From assembly GCA_900546915.1 (NCBI GenBank), contig UREY01000004.1, forward strand, positions 1 through 64,000: a DNA stretch of 64,000 bases, in the 5' to 3' direction. A model generated the notes under the pieces. The model ran no database searches, was not told where the DNA came from, and saw only the letters and a program-made list of their open reading frames with translations. Position 1 is the first letter of the stretch. Each line of letters begins with the position of its first letter. The position numbers and the translations under genes were made by a program. The stretch comes from an uncultured Eubacteriales bacterium. GTDB lineage: Bacteria; Bacillota; Clostridia; Oscillospirales; Oscillospiraceae. This document shows, piece by piece, positions 24,641-32,918 of this stretch.

Positions 24641-24837
24641 GAAAAAGGAGTGGGCGCTTCAGGGCCGGAATGCACCCTCGGGCCGGGGCAGGGGGAGGGC
24701 CATGGGGCGGCGCCTGCCGGGGTCCCAGTGTGGGCGCTGTCCGCTCCGAGCCGTTTGCAAAAACCATGGCATTGAAAGATGCGTCCCATGCCCCGAGAAA
24801 ACGTAGCGGCAGGATAAATACAAACAGGATGTAGCAA

Positions 24838-24873
24838 AAAGCAGGAAGTGATTTTAAAATCACTTCCTGCTTT
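24838..24873. terminator. perfect 36-bp palindrome, bidirectional terminator
   Basis: The two 18-bp halves are exactly complementary. T-runs follow on the minus strand (A-run 24836-24840) and a short one on the plus strand. It most likely ends gdhA transcripts on the minus strand. Confidence 0.75.
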
Positions 24874-24984
24874 GTATGTCTACCCGACCATCATCGCGAT
24901 GACGCTTACAATGTTTCGCGTTGGTTTTCGGTTGTTTCTATGCCGGGCACGATGGCGGCAATCCCGGTTCAGGGACTGAGTTAT

Positions 24985-26334
24985 TTAGAAAATACCCTGC
25001 TCCATCATGGCAGTGGCGACCTTCTTGAAGCCGGCGATATTGGCGCCGGCTACCAGATTATAGCCGAGGCCGTATTCTTCGGCAGCCTCCACAGAGACCT
25101 TGTGGATGTTATGCATAATGCCTTTGAGCTTCTGATCCACTTCCTCTTCGGACCAGGTCAGGCGCTCGGAATTCTGGCTCATCTCCAGGGCGGAGACGGC
25201 CACGCCGCCGGCGTTGACGGCTTTGGAAGGAGCGACGATCATGCCGGGCTGCTGCATGAGGAAGTACAGGGCGTCGTTGGTGGTGGGCATGTTGGCCACC
25301 TCGATGTAATACTTGATCTGGTTGGCAGCAATCTTCTCGGCCCAGGGCATCGTCACGTCGTTTTGTGTAGCCGAGGGCATGATGATATCGGCCTTCACGC
25401 CCCAGGGCTTTTCCTTGGGGAAGAACTGGCAGCCGAACTTGTCTGCATAATCCTGGACCTTGTCCCGGCCGGAGTTGCGCATGGTGACCAGATAGTTGAT
25501 CTTTTCGTCGGTGGTCACGCCGTCCGGGTCGTAGATGTAGCCGTCGGGGCCGGACAGGGTGATGACCTTGGCGCCCAGGTCCCGGGCCTTGCGGCAGATG
25601 CCCCATGCCACGTTTCCGAAGCCGGAGATGGCGATGGTTTTGCCTTCGATGCTGTCGCCCTGGTGCTGCAGGACTTCGCAGAGGTAATATACCGCGCCGA
25701 AGCCGGTGGCTTCCGGCCGGATCAGAGAGCCGCCGTAGCTCATGCCCTTGCCGGTGAGAACGCCGTTTTCAAAGGTGCCCTTTAAGCGGCGGTATTGGCC
25801 GAAGAGGTAGCCGATTTCCCGGCCGCCCACGCCGATGTCGCCGGCGGGCACGTCCACGTCGGGTCCAATGTAGCGGTACAGGGCGGTCATAAAGCTCTGG
25901 CAGAAGCGCATGATTTCTGCGTCGGACCGGCCGCGGGGATCAAAGTCGGAGCCGCCCTTGCCGCCGCCGATGGGCAGGCCGGTCAGGCTGTTTTTAAACG
26001 TTTGCTCAAAGCCCAGGAACTTGATGATGCCGGAGTAAACCGACGGATGGAACCGCAGGCCTCCCTTATAGGGGCCGATGGCGCCGTTGAACTGGCAGCG
26101 GTAGCCGGTGTTGGTGTGGTATTTGCCCTCGTCGTCCTGCCAGGTGACCCGGAAGGTGAACATCCGCTCCGGCTCTACCATGCGGTTCAACAGGTCGGCC
26201 TGCTCATACTCGGGGTGCTTCTCGATCACGGGCTCCAAGGAGGTGAGGACCTCTTCTACGGTTTGGACGAACTCCGGTTCGTTGCCATGCTTCTTTTTGA
26301 CATTTTCAATAACACTGACCAGGTACGCGTTCAT
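24985..26334 (-). CDS. gdhA: NADP-type glutamate dehydrogenase
   Basis: Interconverts glutamate with 2-oxoglutarate and ammonia; links amino-acid fermentation to nitrogen assimilation. 449 residues is the standard hexameric bacterial size. The substrate motif PIGGGKGGSDFDPRGRSDAE carries the catalytic lysine region, and ISGFGNVAWG is the dinucleotide-binding loop. AAAGGAG precedes the ATG. It lies 95 bp downstream of serA on the same strand without an obvious terminator between, so it could partly share the ser transcript. Cofactor (NADP versus NAD) is from family resemblance. Confidence 0.95.
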   Translation of the reverse strand: MNAYLVSVIENVKKKHGNEPEFVQTVEEVLTSLEPVIEKHPEYEQADLLNRMVEPERMFTFRVTWQDDEGKYHTNTGYRCQFNGAIGPYKGGLRFHPSVYSGIIKFLGFEQTFKNSLTGLPIGGGKGGSDFDPRGRSDAEIMRFCQSFMTALYRYIGPDVDVPAGDIGVGGREIGYLFGQYRRLKGTFENGVLTGKGMSYGGSLIRPEATGFGAVYYLCEVLQHQGDSIEGKTIAISGFGNVAWGICRKARDLGAKVITLSGPDGYIYDPDGVTTDEKINYLVTMRNSGRDKVQDYADKFGCQFFPKEKPWGVKADIIMPSATQNDVTMPWAEKIAANQIKYYIEVANMPTTNDALYFLMQQPGMIVAPSKAVNAGGVAVSALEMSQNSERLTWSEEEVDQKLKGIMHNIHKVSVEAAEEYGLGYNLVAGANIAGFKKVATAMMEQGIF

Positions 26335-26429
26335 AGTAATTTCTCCTTTATTTTTGTAAAAATTACGGGTCGCTGTATGCTGGAGGTGAAGGCCGGGCCA
26401 TCTTGCAGACCGGCTGAAGCAAAGAGCGC

Positions 26430-27341
26430 TCAGGCAAAGAATTTCTGGATCACCGAGACGACTTCCGCACCGACGCGGGCCTGGGCTTCCAGAGTGGCGG
26501 CGCCGATGTGAGGCGTACAGGAGACCTTGGGATGGCGGTACAGGGCTTCGTTACGGGGCGGCTCCTCAGCCCAGACGTCCAGGCCGGCGGCCCGGAGCTT
26601 GCCGCTGTTCAGGGCCTGAAGCAGGGCTTCCTCGTCTACGTTGGAGCCCCGGGAGGTGTTGATTAAAATGGCTCCGTCTTTCATTTTGCCGATGGCTTCG
26701 GCATCGATCAGGGGCTTGTCGCCAATGGCCGGGGTGTGCAGGCTCATGAAGTCGGAGCGGGCAAAGATTTCGTCCAGCTCTGCATAATGCATGGTGTCCG
26801 ATTCCCACTCCGGGACCCGGCGCACATCGTAAGCCAGAACCTGCATGCCCAGCGCCTGGGCCATATCGCCCAAGCGTTTGCCGATGCGGCCGTAGCCGAT
26901 GACGCCCAGGGTTTTGCCCCGGAGCTCAACGCCCTTGCCGTAAGCCTTTTTCTCCCATTTACCGGCCCGCATGGTCTCTCCGGCCACGGAGAGGAACCGG
27001 GCGCAGGAGAACATGTGGCCCAAGGCCAGCTCGGCCACGGAGTTGGAAGAGGCGTTGGGCGTATTCCGCACGGCAATGCCCTTTTCCTCGGCATAGGCCA
27101 CGTCGATGTTGTCCGTACCCACGCCGCCCCGCACGATGAGCTTCAGGCGACCGGTTTCCAGGGCTTCGTCTATGTGGGTTTTCCGTACTTTGGTGGCGGA
27201 GCGGACCACCACTGCGTCGAAGTCCCGAAGGGCTTTGCCCAGCTCCTCAGGAGCGTAGAACTGCTCGGTGACGGCAAAACCGGCATCCCGAAGGGACTGC
27301 ACGGCGGATGCATCCATGCCGTCGGTAACCAGAATGTTCAT
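26430..27341 (-). CDS. serA: D-3-phosphoglycerate dehydrogenase, short form
   Basis: First enzyme of serine synthesis, oxidising 3-phosphoglycerate with NAD+. The 303-residue protein has the D-2-hydroxyacid dehydrogenase Rossmann loop LGVIGYGRIGKRLGD near residue 140 and the INTSRGSNVDEEAL region. It lacks the C-terminal ACT domain that mediates serine feedback in longer SerA proteins, so feedback inhibition may be absent. AAGGAGG precedes the ATG. It lies 39 bp downstream of serC, so the two form a serCA operon. Confidence 0.93.
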   Translation of the reverse strand: MNILVTDGMDASAVQSLRDAGFAVTEQFYAPEELGKALRDFDAVVVRSATKVRKTHIDEALETGRLKLIVRGGVGTDNIDVAYAEEKGIAVRNTPNASSNSVAELALGHMFSCARFLSVAGETMRAGKWEKKAYGKGVELRGKTLGVIGYGRIGKRLGDMAQALGMQVLAYDVRRVPEWESDTMHYAELDEIFARSDFMSLHTPAIGDKPLIDAEAIGKMKDGAILINTSRGSNVDEEALLQALNSGKLRAAGLDVWAEEPPRNEALYRHPKVSCTPHIGAATLEAQARVGAEVVSVIQKFFA

Positions 27342-27380
27342 AAAGACCTCCTTAATCCAAAATCCAAATTTGTGCGGCCG

Positions 27381-28466
27381 TTACCGGTTTTGGGCCTCGA
27401 ATTCCTTCAGGCAATCCACCAGGGCTTGGACCCCGGCCTTGGGCATGGCGTTGTAAATGGAAGCCCGCAGGCCGCCCACAGAGCGGTGGCCCTTCAGGTT
27501 TTCCAGCCCGGCTGCCTTGGTAAAGGCGACGGCCTTGGCGTCCAGCTCCGGGTTGCCGGTGACAAAGGGGACGTTCATGAGGCTGCGGAATTCCTTCTTT
27601 ACAGTGCCGTGGAACATCTGGGAGTTGTCCAGATAGTCATAGAGGATATTGGCTTTTTCCAGATTCCTCTGGTACTGCGCCTCCAGACCGCCGTGGCTCA
27701 GCAGGTACTTGAACACCTTGCCGCAGACATAGATGGCCCAGCAGTTGGGGGTGTTGTACATGGAGCCGCTCCCGGCGTGGGTGTCGAAGCGCAGGTAGAT
27801 CGGCACCTTGGGGTCCAGGTCTTCCCGAATCAGATCCTCCCGGATGATGACGATTGCCATGCCGGCCGGGCCGACGTTCTTCTGCACGCCGCCGTAAATG
27901 ACGCCGTAATCGGAGACCCGGCAGGGCTTAGACAGGAACATGGAGGACTGGTCCGAGACTAAGATCTTCCCCTTTGTATTGGGAAGCTGCTGGTAGGTGG
28001 TGCCGTGGATGGTTTCATTTTCACAGATGTACACATAGTCCGCGTTTTCCCGAACCGGCAGATTGCTGCAATCGGGAATGTAGGTGAAGTTCTGGTCGGC
28101 TGAGCTGGCCAGGGTGCTGACGTCGCCGTATTTCTTGGCTTCGGCACAGGCCTTCTTGGACCAAGCGCCGGTGACGATGTAGTCGGCGGCGCCTCCCCGC
28201 ATGAGGTTCATGGGTATCATGGAGAACTGCAGCGTTGCTCCGCCCTGGAGGAAGAGGATTTTGTAATGGTCGGGAATCCCCATCAGCTGGCGCAGGTCGG
28301 CGTCGGCCTCGTCCGCGATGCGCTGAAAGGCCTTGGACCGGTGGGACATTTCCATGACGGACATGCCGGTGCCCCGGTAGTTCATCATCTCATCCCGGAC
28401 CTCCTCCAGCACCTCTTCCGGCATGGTGGCCGGACCGGCGGAGAAATTGTAGATGCGATCGTACAT
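27381..28466 (-). CDS. serC: phosphoserine aminotransferase
   Basis: Class V PLP aminotransferase that makes phosphoserine from 3-phosphohydroxypyruvate and glutamate. NFSAGPATMPEEVLEE at the start, the PLP-lysine region SDQSSMFLSKP near residue 195 and GGVQKNVGPAG are diagnostic. 361 residues is normal. AGGAGG precedes the ATG. First gene of serC-serA; glutamate for the reaction could be supplied by the nearby gdhA product. No phosphoserine phosphatase gene is visible in the window. Confidence 0.96.
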   Translation of the reverse strand: MYDRIYNFSAGPATMPEEVLEEVRDEMMNYRGTGMSVMEMSHRSKAFQRIADEADADLRQLMGIPDHYKILFLQGGATLQFSMIPMNLMRGGAADYIVTGAWSKKACAEAKKYGDVSTLASSADQNFTYIPDCSNLPVRENADYVYICENETIHGTTYQQLPNTKGKILVSDQSSMFLSKPCRVSDYGVIYGGVQKNVGPAGMAIVIIREDLIREDLDPKVPIYLRFDTHAGSGSMYNTPNCWAIYVCGKVFKYLLSHGGLEAQYQRNLEKANILYDYLDNSQMFHGTVKKEFRSLMNVPFVTGNPELDAKAVAFTKAAGLENLKGHRSVGGLRASIYNAMPKAGVQALVDCLKEFEAQNR

Positions 28467-28534
28467 AGCAGAAACCTCCTGTATGTTGGGTCTTGGGCTG
28501 TCCTTGACGGGTGAACAGCCTCATCTCTATTTCG

Positions 28535-28563
28535 AGTATAATCCACTTTCTTGAAACAGTCAA
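28535..28563 (-). promoter_or_regulatory. serC promoter
   Basis: Minus strand TTGACT (28563-28558), 17-bp spacer, TATACT (28540-28535). The leader is only about 60 nt, too short for a serine T-box. Confidence 0.82.
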
Positions 28564-28688
28564 TGGAAATTTCCAGATTCTTTTTGTGGCGGACAAAAAT
28601 TTTTTCGACTATGTGATTCTGCACAAAACCCGCTGGTGTAAGCTGTGAAATATGACGAGACCCAGTCCCGTTTTTTCCAAGCGGCAAA

Positions 28689-28721
28689 AGCGGGAGACCG
28701 CCGGACAGGGCGTCTCCCGCT
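28689..28721 (-). terminator. spoIIID terminator
   Basis: Perfect 10-bp stem (28689-28698 with 28712-28721), 13-nt loop, followed on the minus strand by TTTTGCC. It begins about 25 bp after the spoIIID stop. Confidence 0.7.
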
Positions 28722-28745
28722 TGGCGCTCCCTGGGCGGACCCAGG

Positions 28746-28994
28746 CTATTCTCCCTTGTACTTTTTCCTGGTGGCCAGGCCGCCCCGGATGTGCCGTTGG
28801 GCTTTGTTGGTGTCCAGGATGACCTTCACCTGTTCGTACAGGGCCTTGTTGTATTGGGGCAGGCGCTGGGAGAGGTCCTTGTGGACCGTGGATTTGGAGA
28901 TCCCAAATTTTTTCGCCGCTGCCCGGACGGTGGCCCGGTTTTCGATCATGTACACAGCCAGTTGGCAGGCTCTCTCTCCGATGTGATCCGTCAT
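28746..28994 (-). CDS. spoIIID: sporulation transcriptional regulator SpoIIID
   Basis: 82-residue DNA-binding protein of the sporulation mother cell, which modulates sigma-E genes and helps switch to sigma-K. The helix-turn-helix RAAAKKFGISKSTVHKDLSQRLP (residues about 24-46) and the basic C-terminus are diagnostic, and the length is exact for the family. A GGGAGGG site precedes the ATG. Together with gpr it shows the host is an endospore former, at least genetically. Confidence 0.96.
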   Translation of the reverse strand: MTDHIGERACQLAVYMIENRATVRAAAKKFGISKSTVHKDLSQRLPQYNKALYEQVKVILDTNKAQRHIRGGLATRKKYKGE

Positions 28995-29348
28995 ACGCGT
29001 CCCTCCCTGCTGTGTCGTGACAAGATACTCTATGCGGGGAAAAGAGCCGGTATGTCATCCCGGGACACGGCTGCCTGATGGGGCCGGCGTGGGCTCTGTC
29101 ATTTTCTAGAGCTACCTAAGGGGTGAAAAAGGAACGGCTTGGGCCGGAGAGCAGCCCCGGATCCAACGGAAAGAACGTAGTTGGGAGAGGTTGCGTCGCT
29201 TCTGCCGTCAGCGTGGCCGGGCCGGGTTGCCGTTTCTGCAGGGGTACTTGCAAATTTAACAAATTATGCTTGCAATTTCTGCAAGTTTGTGTTAATCTTA
29301 CAACAAGGTAGCAGACGCTACAAGAAAAAAAGGAAAGGAAGTACGACA
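28995..29348. other. upstream region of the first SLH gene
   Basis: No gene. Near the right end TTGCAA occurs at 29248-29253 and 29270-29275, 22 bp apart, and the second copy begins a dyad CTTGCA-ATTTC-TGCAAG (29269-29285) inside a longer imperfect palindrome ending TTTGTGTT. A promoter is likely here but its -10 is not clear. AAAGGAAG precedes the ATG of the SLH gene. Confidence 0.4.
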
Positions 29349-32300
29349 ATGAAACCAAAAAGAAGGAATTGGGCCCATCGTATGGTGGCCTGCGTGCTGG
29401 CTTTCGTTCTGGCCTTCGGGTACCTGGGCGCCCAGGTTCAGGCAGTGGACCGGCGTACCGCGCCGGAGACGCAGGAGATCGGAACGGAGCCCGTTTGGGA
29501 TGAATCGGTGGCCGCTGTTTTTGCGGAAGATCCGAATAATTTGACAGACTGTGGTAATGAGCTACAGGCAGAAACCGATGAAACGCCCACCCTGGACGAG
29601 GCGCTCAATGCGCCGGGCGGAGATCTGCACTTCGTGACCGAGGGAGACTACCCCTGGGTGGTAGATTCGGAAGAGGGATGCGCCAAGAGCAGCAACTACC
29701 ATGTGGGCGACAGTACTTCCGCCGTATCCGTGACCTTCACAGCGGAGGAAGGGCAGTATCTCTTTTTCGACTATCGGGTCAGCTCCATGTGGGGCGATTA
29801 CCTCAAGGTAAGCTTGGATGGGGAATATCAAAACGGTGACGGCTGGTATGGGGTGCACGATTGGACCTCCGGCGCCTACGTGCTGACGGCAGGCGAGCAT
29901 ACCGTCACTTGGGCGTATACCAAGGACACCTGGAATAACGGCAGCCTGGACACGGCTTTTTTGCGGAATGTGCAGGTTGGTTTCCCGGTCCCGGTGGAAA
30001 ATGTCGCCTTTTTGGACCGAGACGTGACGGTGGCAGTAGACCGGACACTTCCGCTTACCTGGCAGATTGCGCCGGAGGATGCGTTCCGGCAGGAGGTGAC
30101 CTTCTCCTCCTCCGACGAGACGGTGGCAACCATTGACGCCCAGGGCGTGGTCACCGGCGTTAACGCAGGCGAATGCACCGTCACCATCACCACGGTAGAC
30201 GGCGGCCATACCGACAGCTGTACCGTCAGCGTGACGCCTGCAAACCCCACTGCATTTTTCCGGGGCTGGGTGTCCTTCGATCCGGCAGGTGTCTCCAGTG
30301 TTTGGGGGGATTTTTACGATTGGTACCCCGGACGGATTACGCCGGTGTCCGAAATGAAGGATACCTTCGGCGCGGAGGTGCTGGGGGACCGGGTCTATGG
30401 CTACCTATCGCTGGATGAGGGCGGCCGGTTTTACGTAGCAGACTACGAAAGTATGCAAATGGTTTACCCCGGCGGCAACAGCGGCGGCGTCTTGGTGGCG
30501 GACATGGCGTATGATTACAGCCGGGATGTGATGTACGTCCTGGGCTCGAAGTACGTGGGCAGCACCACCGTCCGCACGCTGTATACGGTGGATCTCGTCA
30601 CCGGAGAGATGACCGAAGTGGCTGAGATTCAGCTGGACCGCTCAGGCAGCTCCATCATCACCTTGGCCATCTCCGCCGACGGCCAGGCCTACGGTATCTG
30701 CAGTGCGTCAGAGCCGTGGGAAGATCCGGCCATGCTGTACCGAATCGACCTGGAGACCGGAGAGACGGAGCTTGTGGGCAGCACCGGGTTGTATGCCACG
30801 TACCTGCAGTCCATGGCCTTCGACCACAACACCGGCAAACTCTACTGGGCCCAGTATCATACCCAGTCCAACGGCCTTTATGAGGTGAATACGCAAACCG
30901 GTGCGGTCACACTGGTGGGGCAGATCGGCGGCGGCTCCGAGGTCACGGCGCTGCTGATTCCCAGCCAGATGCAGGCCAATCTTCCTCAGACCGACGTGAC
31001 TGTCACCTACGTAGACGGCTACACCGGGCAGACCATTTCCACGCAGCAGATCCCCCTGGGCCACATCCTCTCTCCGGAGGAATTGCCGGAGGCCCCGGTC
31101 CACGACGGTGTGGAATTTGCGGCTTGGGATTATAACGGCGCCGTGGTTTACGGCGATCTGACGGTCACAGCTCTGTACGCCGACACAAGCGCCACCACCG
31201 CAACGGTGATGCTCACCGCCGGAGACGTATGGGGAGACGGCGGCGAAGAAAACGGCTACCAGATGCTTCTGGATGCAGACGCCACAGTCTGTGAAAATGG
31301 TTGGTGGGATCCCGACACGATGATTTTCGGCCCGGCTGCGGAGAGAATGAAAATATTTGAGGACTTCGAGTATAAGCTGCCCGAGGGCATCATCGGCGAT
31401 CCCGCTCTAGACGACTCCATTTTCTATGAGACCCTTTCCCTGGAGATTCCTGCCGGCGTTTATGACTGGTGTATCCTTCATGCTTCGGATCCTTTTGTTT
31501 TTAGCTCTTCCAACTACGGAAATTGTGAAAACCAAGCCGACGATTTTCGGTTCTACCCGGGGATGACCTATCATTTCACCGTGTACAGATTTGGTTCTTC
31601 CGACGCCATTTCTCTGGAGGTTACCGGCGCTCTGGGCTATGAACCGGAGCCGGAGGAACCCACACCGCCTGCCCTTCCCGACCCGGAGGCGTCCGCCACC
31701 ATCATCTTTGAGGTGGACAGTGAAAACGGCTACCAGATGCTGTTTGACCGGGACGCCAACACCTACGACAGCCTCATGCTCACCACGTTCCTGAGCAACA
31801 TGGGCGACGCATCTCCCGGCGTGTATGAGAACTTTGAGCGCAAAATTCCCTGGAATGCCGACGGATGCCTGATTACAGAGAACGTAGTCCGCAACGCTAC
31901 GGTAAAGACCCGCATCGAGGCAGGCGTGTACGACTGGTGCGTAGCTTCCCCCATACCCGGCAGTACCGTGCTTTTGATTAGCAGTGACAGCGGAAATATA
32001 GAAGGCTCCGCCGACGATTATCCCTTTGAAGCCGGATATACCTATCACTTCCGCGTCCATTATGACGCCTATGCCCGCGAGGATGTGCTGGATCTGGTGC
32101 GAATGGAGCCTACCGCGCAATATGAGGTCACTTACACAGCCGGGGCCAACGGCAGCCTGTTGGGACAGACCGGCGTGACGGTGTATGAGGATACGGTTCT
32201 GGACGCAGCCCGGATTCCCACGCCGGTTCCGGAGCCCGGATACCGGTTTGTAGGCTGGGCCGAAGCAGATCCCACCGGCTATTGCGTGACCGGTCCGGTT

Positions 32301-32873
32301 ACCTTCACGGCCATTTTCGCTCCCGTTGCGGAGGCCTCGGCCTTCCGCGACATTAAAAACCACTGGGCCTACGAGGAAATCTGCGCGGTGGTGGAAAGCG
32401 GATTGATGTTTGGCGTCACCCAAACGGCCTTCGTACCCAACGGCGCCGTCACCAGGGCGCAGGCTGTAACCGTCCTGTACCGCATGTTCGGGGAGGGGCA
32501 GCAGCCCGAGGGCGAATTGCCCTTTGCGGATGTGCCGGAGGACGCCTGGTACTACCGGGAGATGCTCTGGGCCTATGAAGCAGGGATCTTCCAAGGTGTC
32601 TCGGAGGACCGGGCGAACCCCAACGGCCAACTGACCCGGGAGCAATTCGCCGCTTTGATGTATCGGGCCTTGGGCGCTCCGGATTCCGATGGAACCGTCG
32701 GCTACGGGGACGCCGCCCAAATCCACGCCTGGGCCAGAGATGCCGTGGCCTACATGAGCAGCTGCGGTATGCTCCAGGGCTACCCCGACGGCAGCTTCCG
32801 GCCCCAGCGCATGATTACCCGGGGAGAGCTGTGCTGCCTGCTGCTTGGCGTCATGCAGCATCAAGACTCCTAA
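29349..32873 (+). CDS. giant SLH-anchored surface protein with gingipain-adhesin-like repeats
   Basis: 1174-residue secreted protein. In order: signal peptide (1-31, cut near VQA), jelly-roll adhesin-like domain (about 75-210), bacterial Ig-like BIG2 domain (about 214-297), a beta-propeller-like segment (about 300-545), an InlB-type repeat (about 548-612), two DUF2436-like repeats (about 618-760 and 783-925) with NGYQMLLDADA / NGYQMLFDRDA and IPAGVYDWC patterns known from Porphyromonas gingipain adhesin regions, another InlB-type repeat (about 925-990) and three S-layer homology domains (about 998-1174). Likely adhesive or binding; no catalytic motif seen. Followed 45 bp later by an SLH protease gene. 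Confidence 0.85.
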   Translation: MKPKRRNWAHRMVACVLAFVLAFGYLGAQVQAVDRRTAPETQEIGTEPVWDESVAAVFAEDPNNLTDCGNELQAETDETPTLDEALNAPGGDLHFVTEGDYPWVVDSEEGCAKSSNYHVGDSTSAVSVTFTAEEGQYLFFDYRVSSMWGDYLKVSLDGEYQNGDGWYGVHDWTSGAYVLTAGEHTVTWAYTKDTWNNGSLDTAFLRNVQVGFPVPVENVAFLDRDVTVAVDRTLPLTWQIAPEDAFRQEVTFSSSDETVATIDAQGVVTGVNAGECTVTITTVDGGHTDSCTVSVTPANPTAFFRGWVSFDPAGVSSVWGDFYDWYPGRITPVSEMKDTFGAEVLGDRVYGYLSLDEGGRFYVADYESMQMVYPGGNSGGVLVADMAYDYSRDVMYVLGSKYVGSTTVRTLYTVDLVTGEMTEVAEIQLDRSGSSIITLAISADGQAYGICSASEPWEDPAMLYRIDLETGETELVGSTGLYATYLQSMAFDHNTGKLYWAQYHTQSNGLYEVNTQTGAVTLVGQIGGGSEVTALLIPSQMQANLPQTDVTVTYVDGYTGQTISTQQIPLGHILSPEELPEAPVHDGVEFAAWDYNGAVVYGDLTVTALYADTSATTATVMLTAGDVWGDGGEENGYQMLLDADATVCENGWWDPDTMIFGPAAERMKIFEDFEYKLPEGIIGDPALDDSIFYETLSLEIPAGVYDWCILHASDPFVFSSSNYGNCENQADDFRFYPGMTYHFTVYRFGSSDAISLEVTGALGYEPEPEEPTPPALPDPEASATIIFEVDSENGYQMLFDRDANTYDSLMLTTFLSNMGDASPGVYENFERKIPWNADGCLITENVVRNATVKTRIEAGVYDWCVASPIPGSTVLLISSDSGNIEGSADDYPFEAGYTYHFRVHYDAYAREDVLDLVRMEPTAQYEVTYTAGANGSLLGQTGVTVYEDTVLDAARIPTPVPEPGYRFVGWAEADPTGYCVTGPVTFTAIFAPVAEASAFRDIKNHWAYEEICAVVESGLMFGVTQTAFVPNGAVTRAQAVTVLYRMFGEGQQPEGELPFADVPEDAWYYREMLWAYEAGIFQGVSEDRANPNGQLTREQFAALMYRALGAPDSDGTVGYGDAAQIHAWARDAVAYMSSCGMLQGYPDGSFRPQRMITRGELCCLLLGVMQHQDS

Positions 32874-32918
32874 TGGTTCGATTTTATGGTTTGCACTAAT
32901 ATAATGTGAGGTAAGATT

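Larger units (their letters stand above)
24574..24984. other. intergenic region with two long hairpins
   Basis: About 410 bp between the small membrane protein and gdhA. A perfect 16-bp-stem hairpin lies at the left and a perfect 36-bp palindrome at 24838-24873. The short reading frames between them overlap the hairpins, have no ribosome site and look non-coding. Confidence 0.6.

Noticed and set aside
24570..24834. Short plus-strand frames with several cysteines after the 105-aa gene
   Set aside because: They run through the perfect 16-bp terminator hairpin and have no Shine-Dalgarno site.
26736..27962. 408-codon plus-strand open frame
   Set aside because: Antisense to serA and serC, no ribosome site and no family resemblance.
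28467..28534. Serine T-box or SAM-type leader ahead of serC
   Set aside because: Leader of only about 60 nt with no T-box sequence or terminator.
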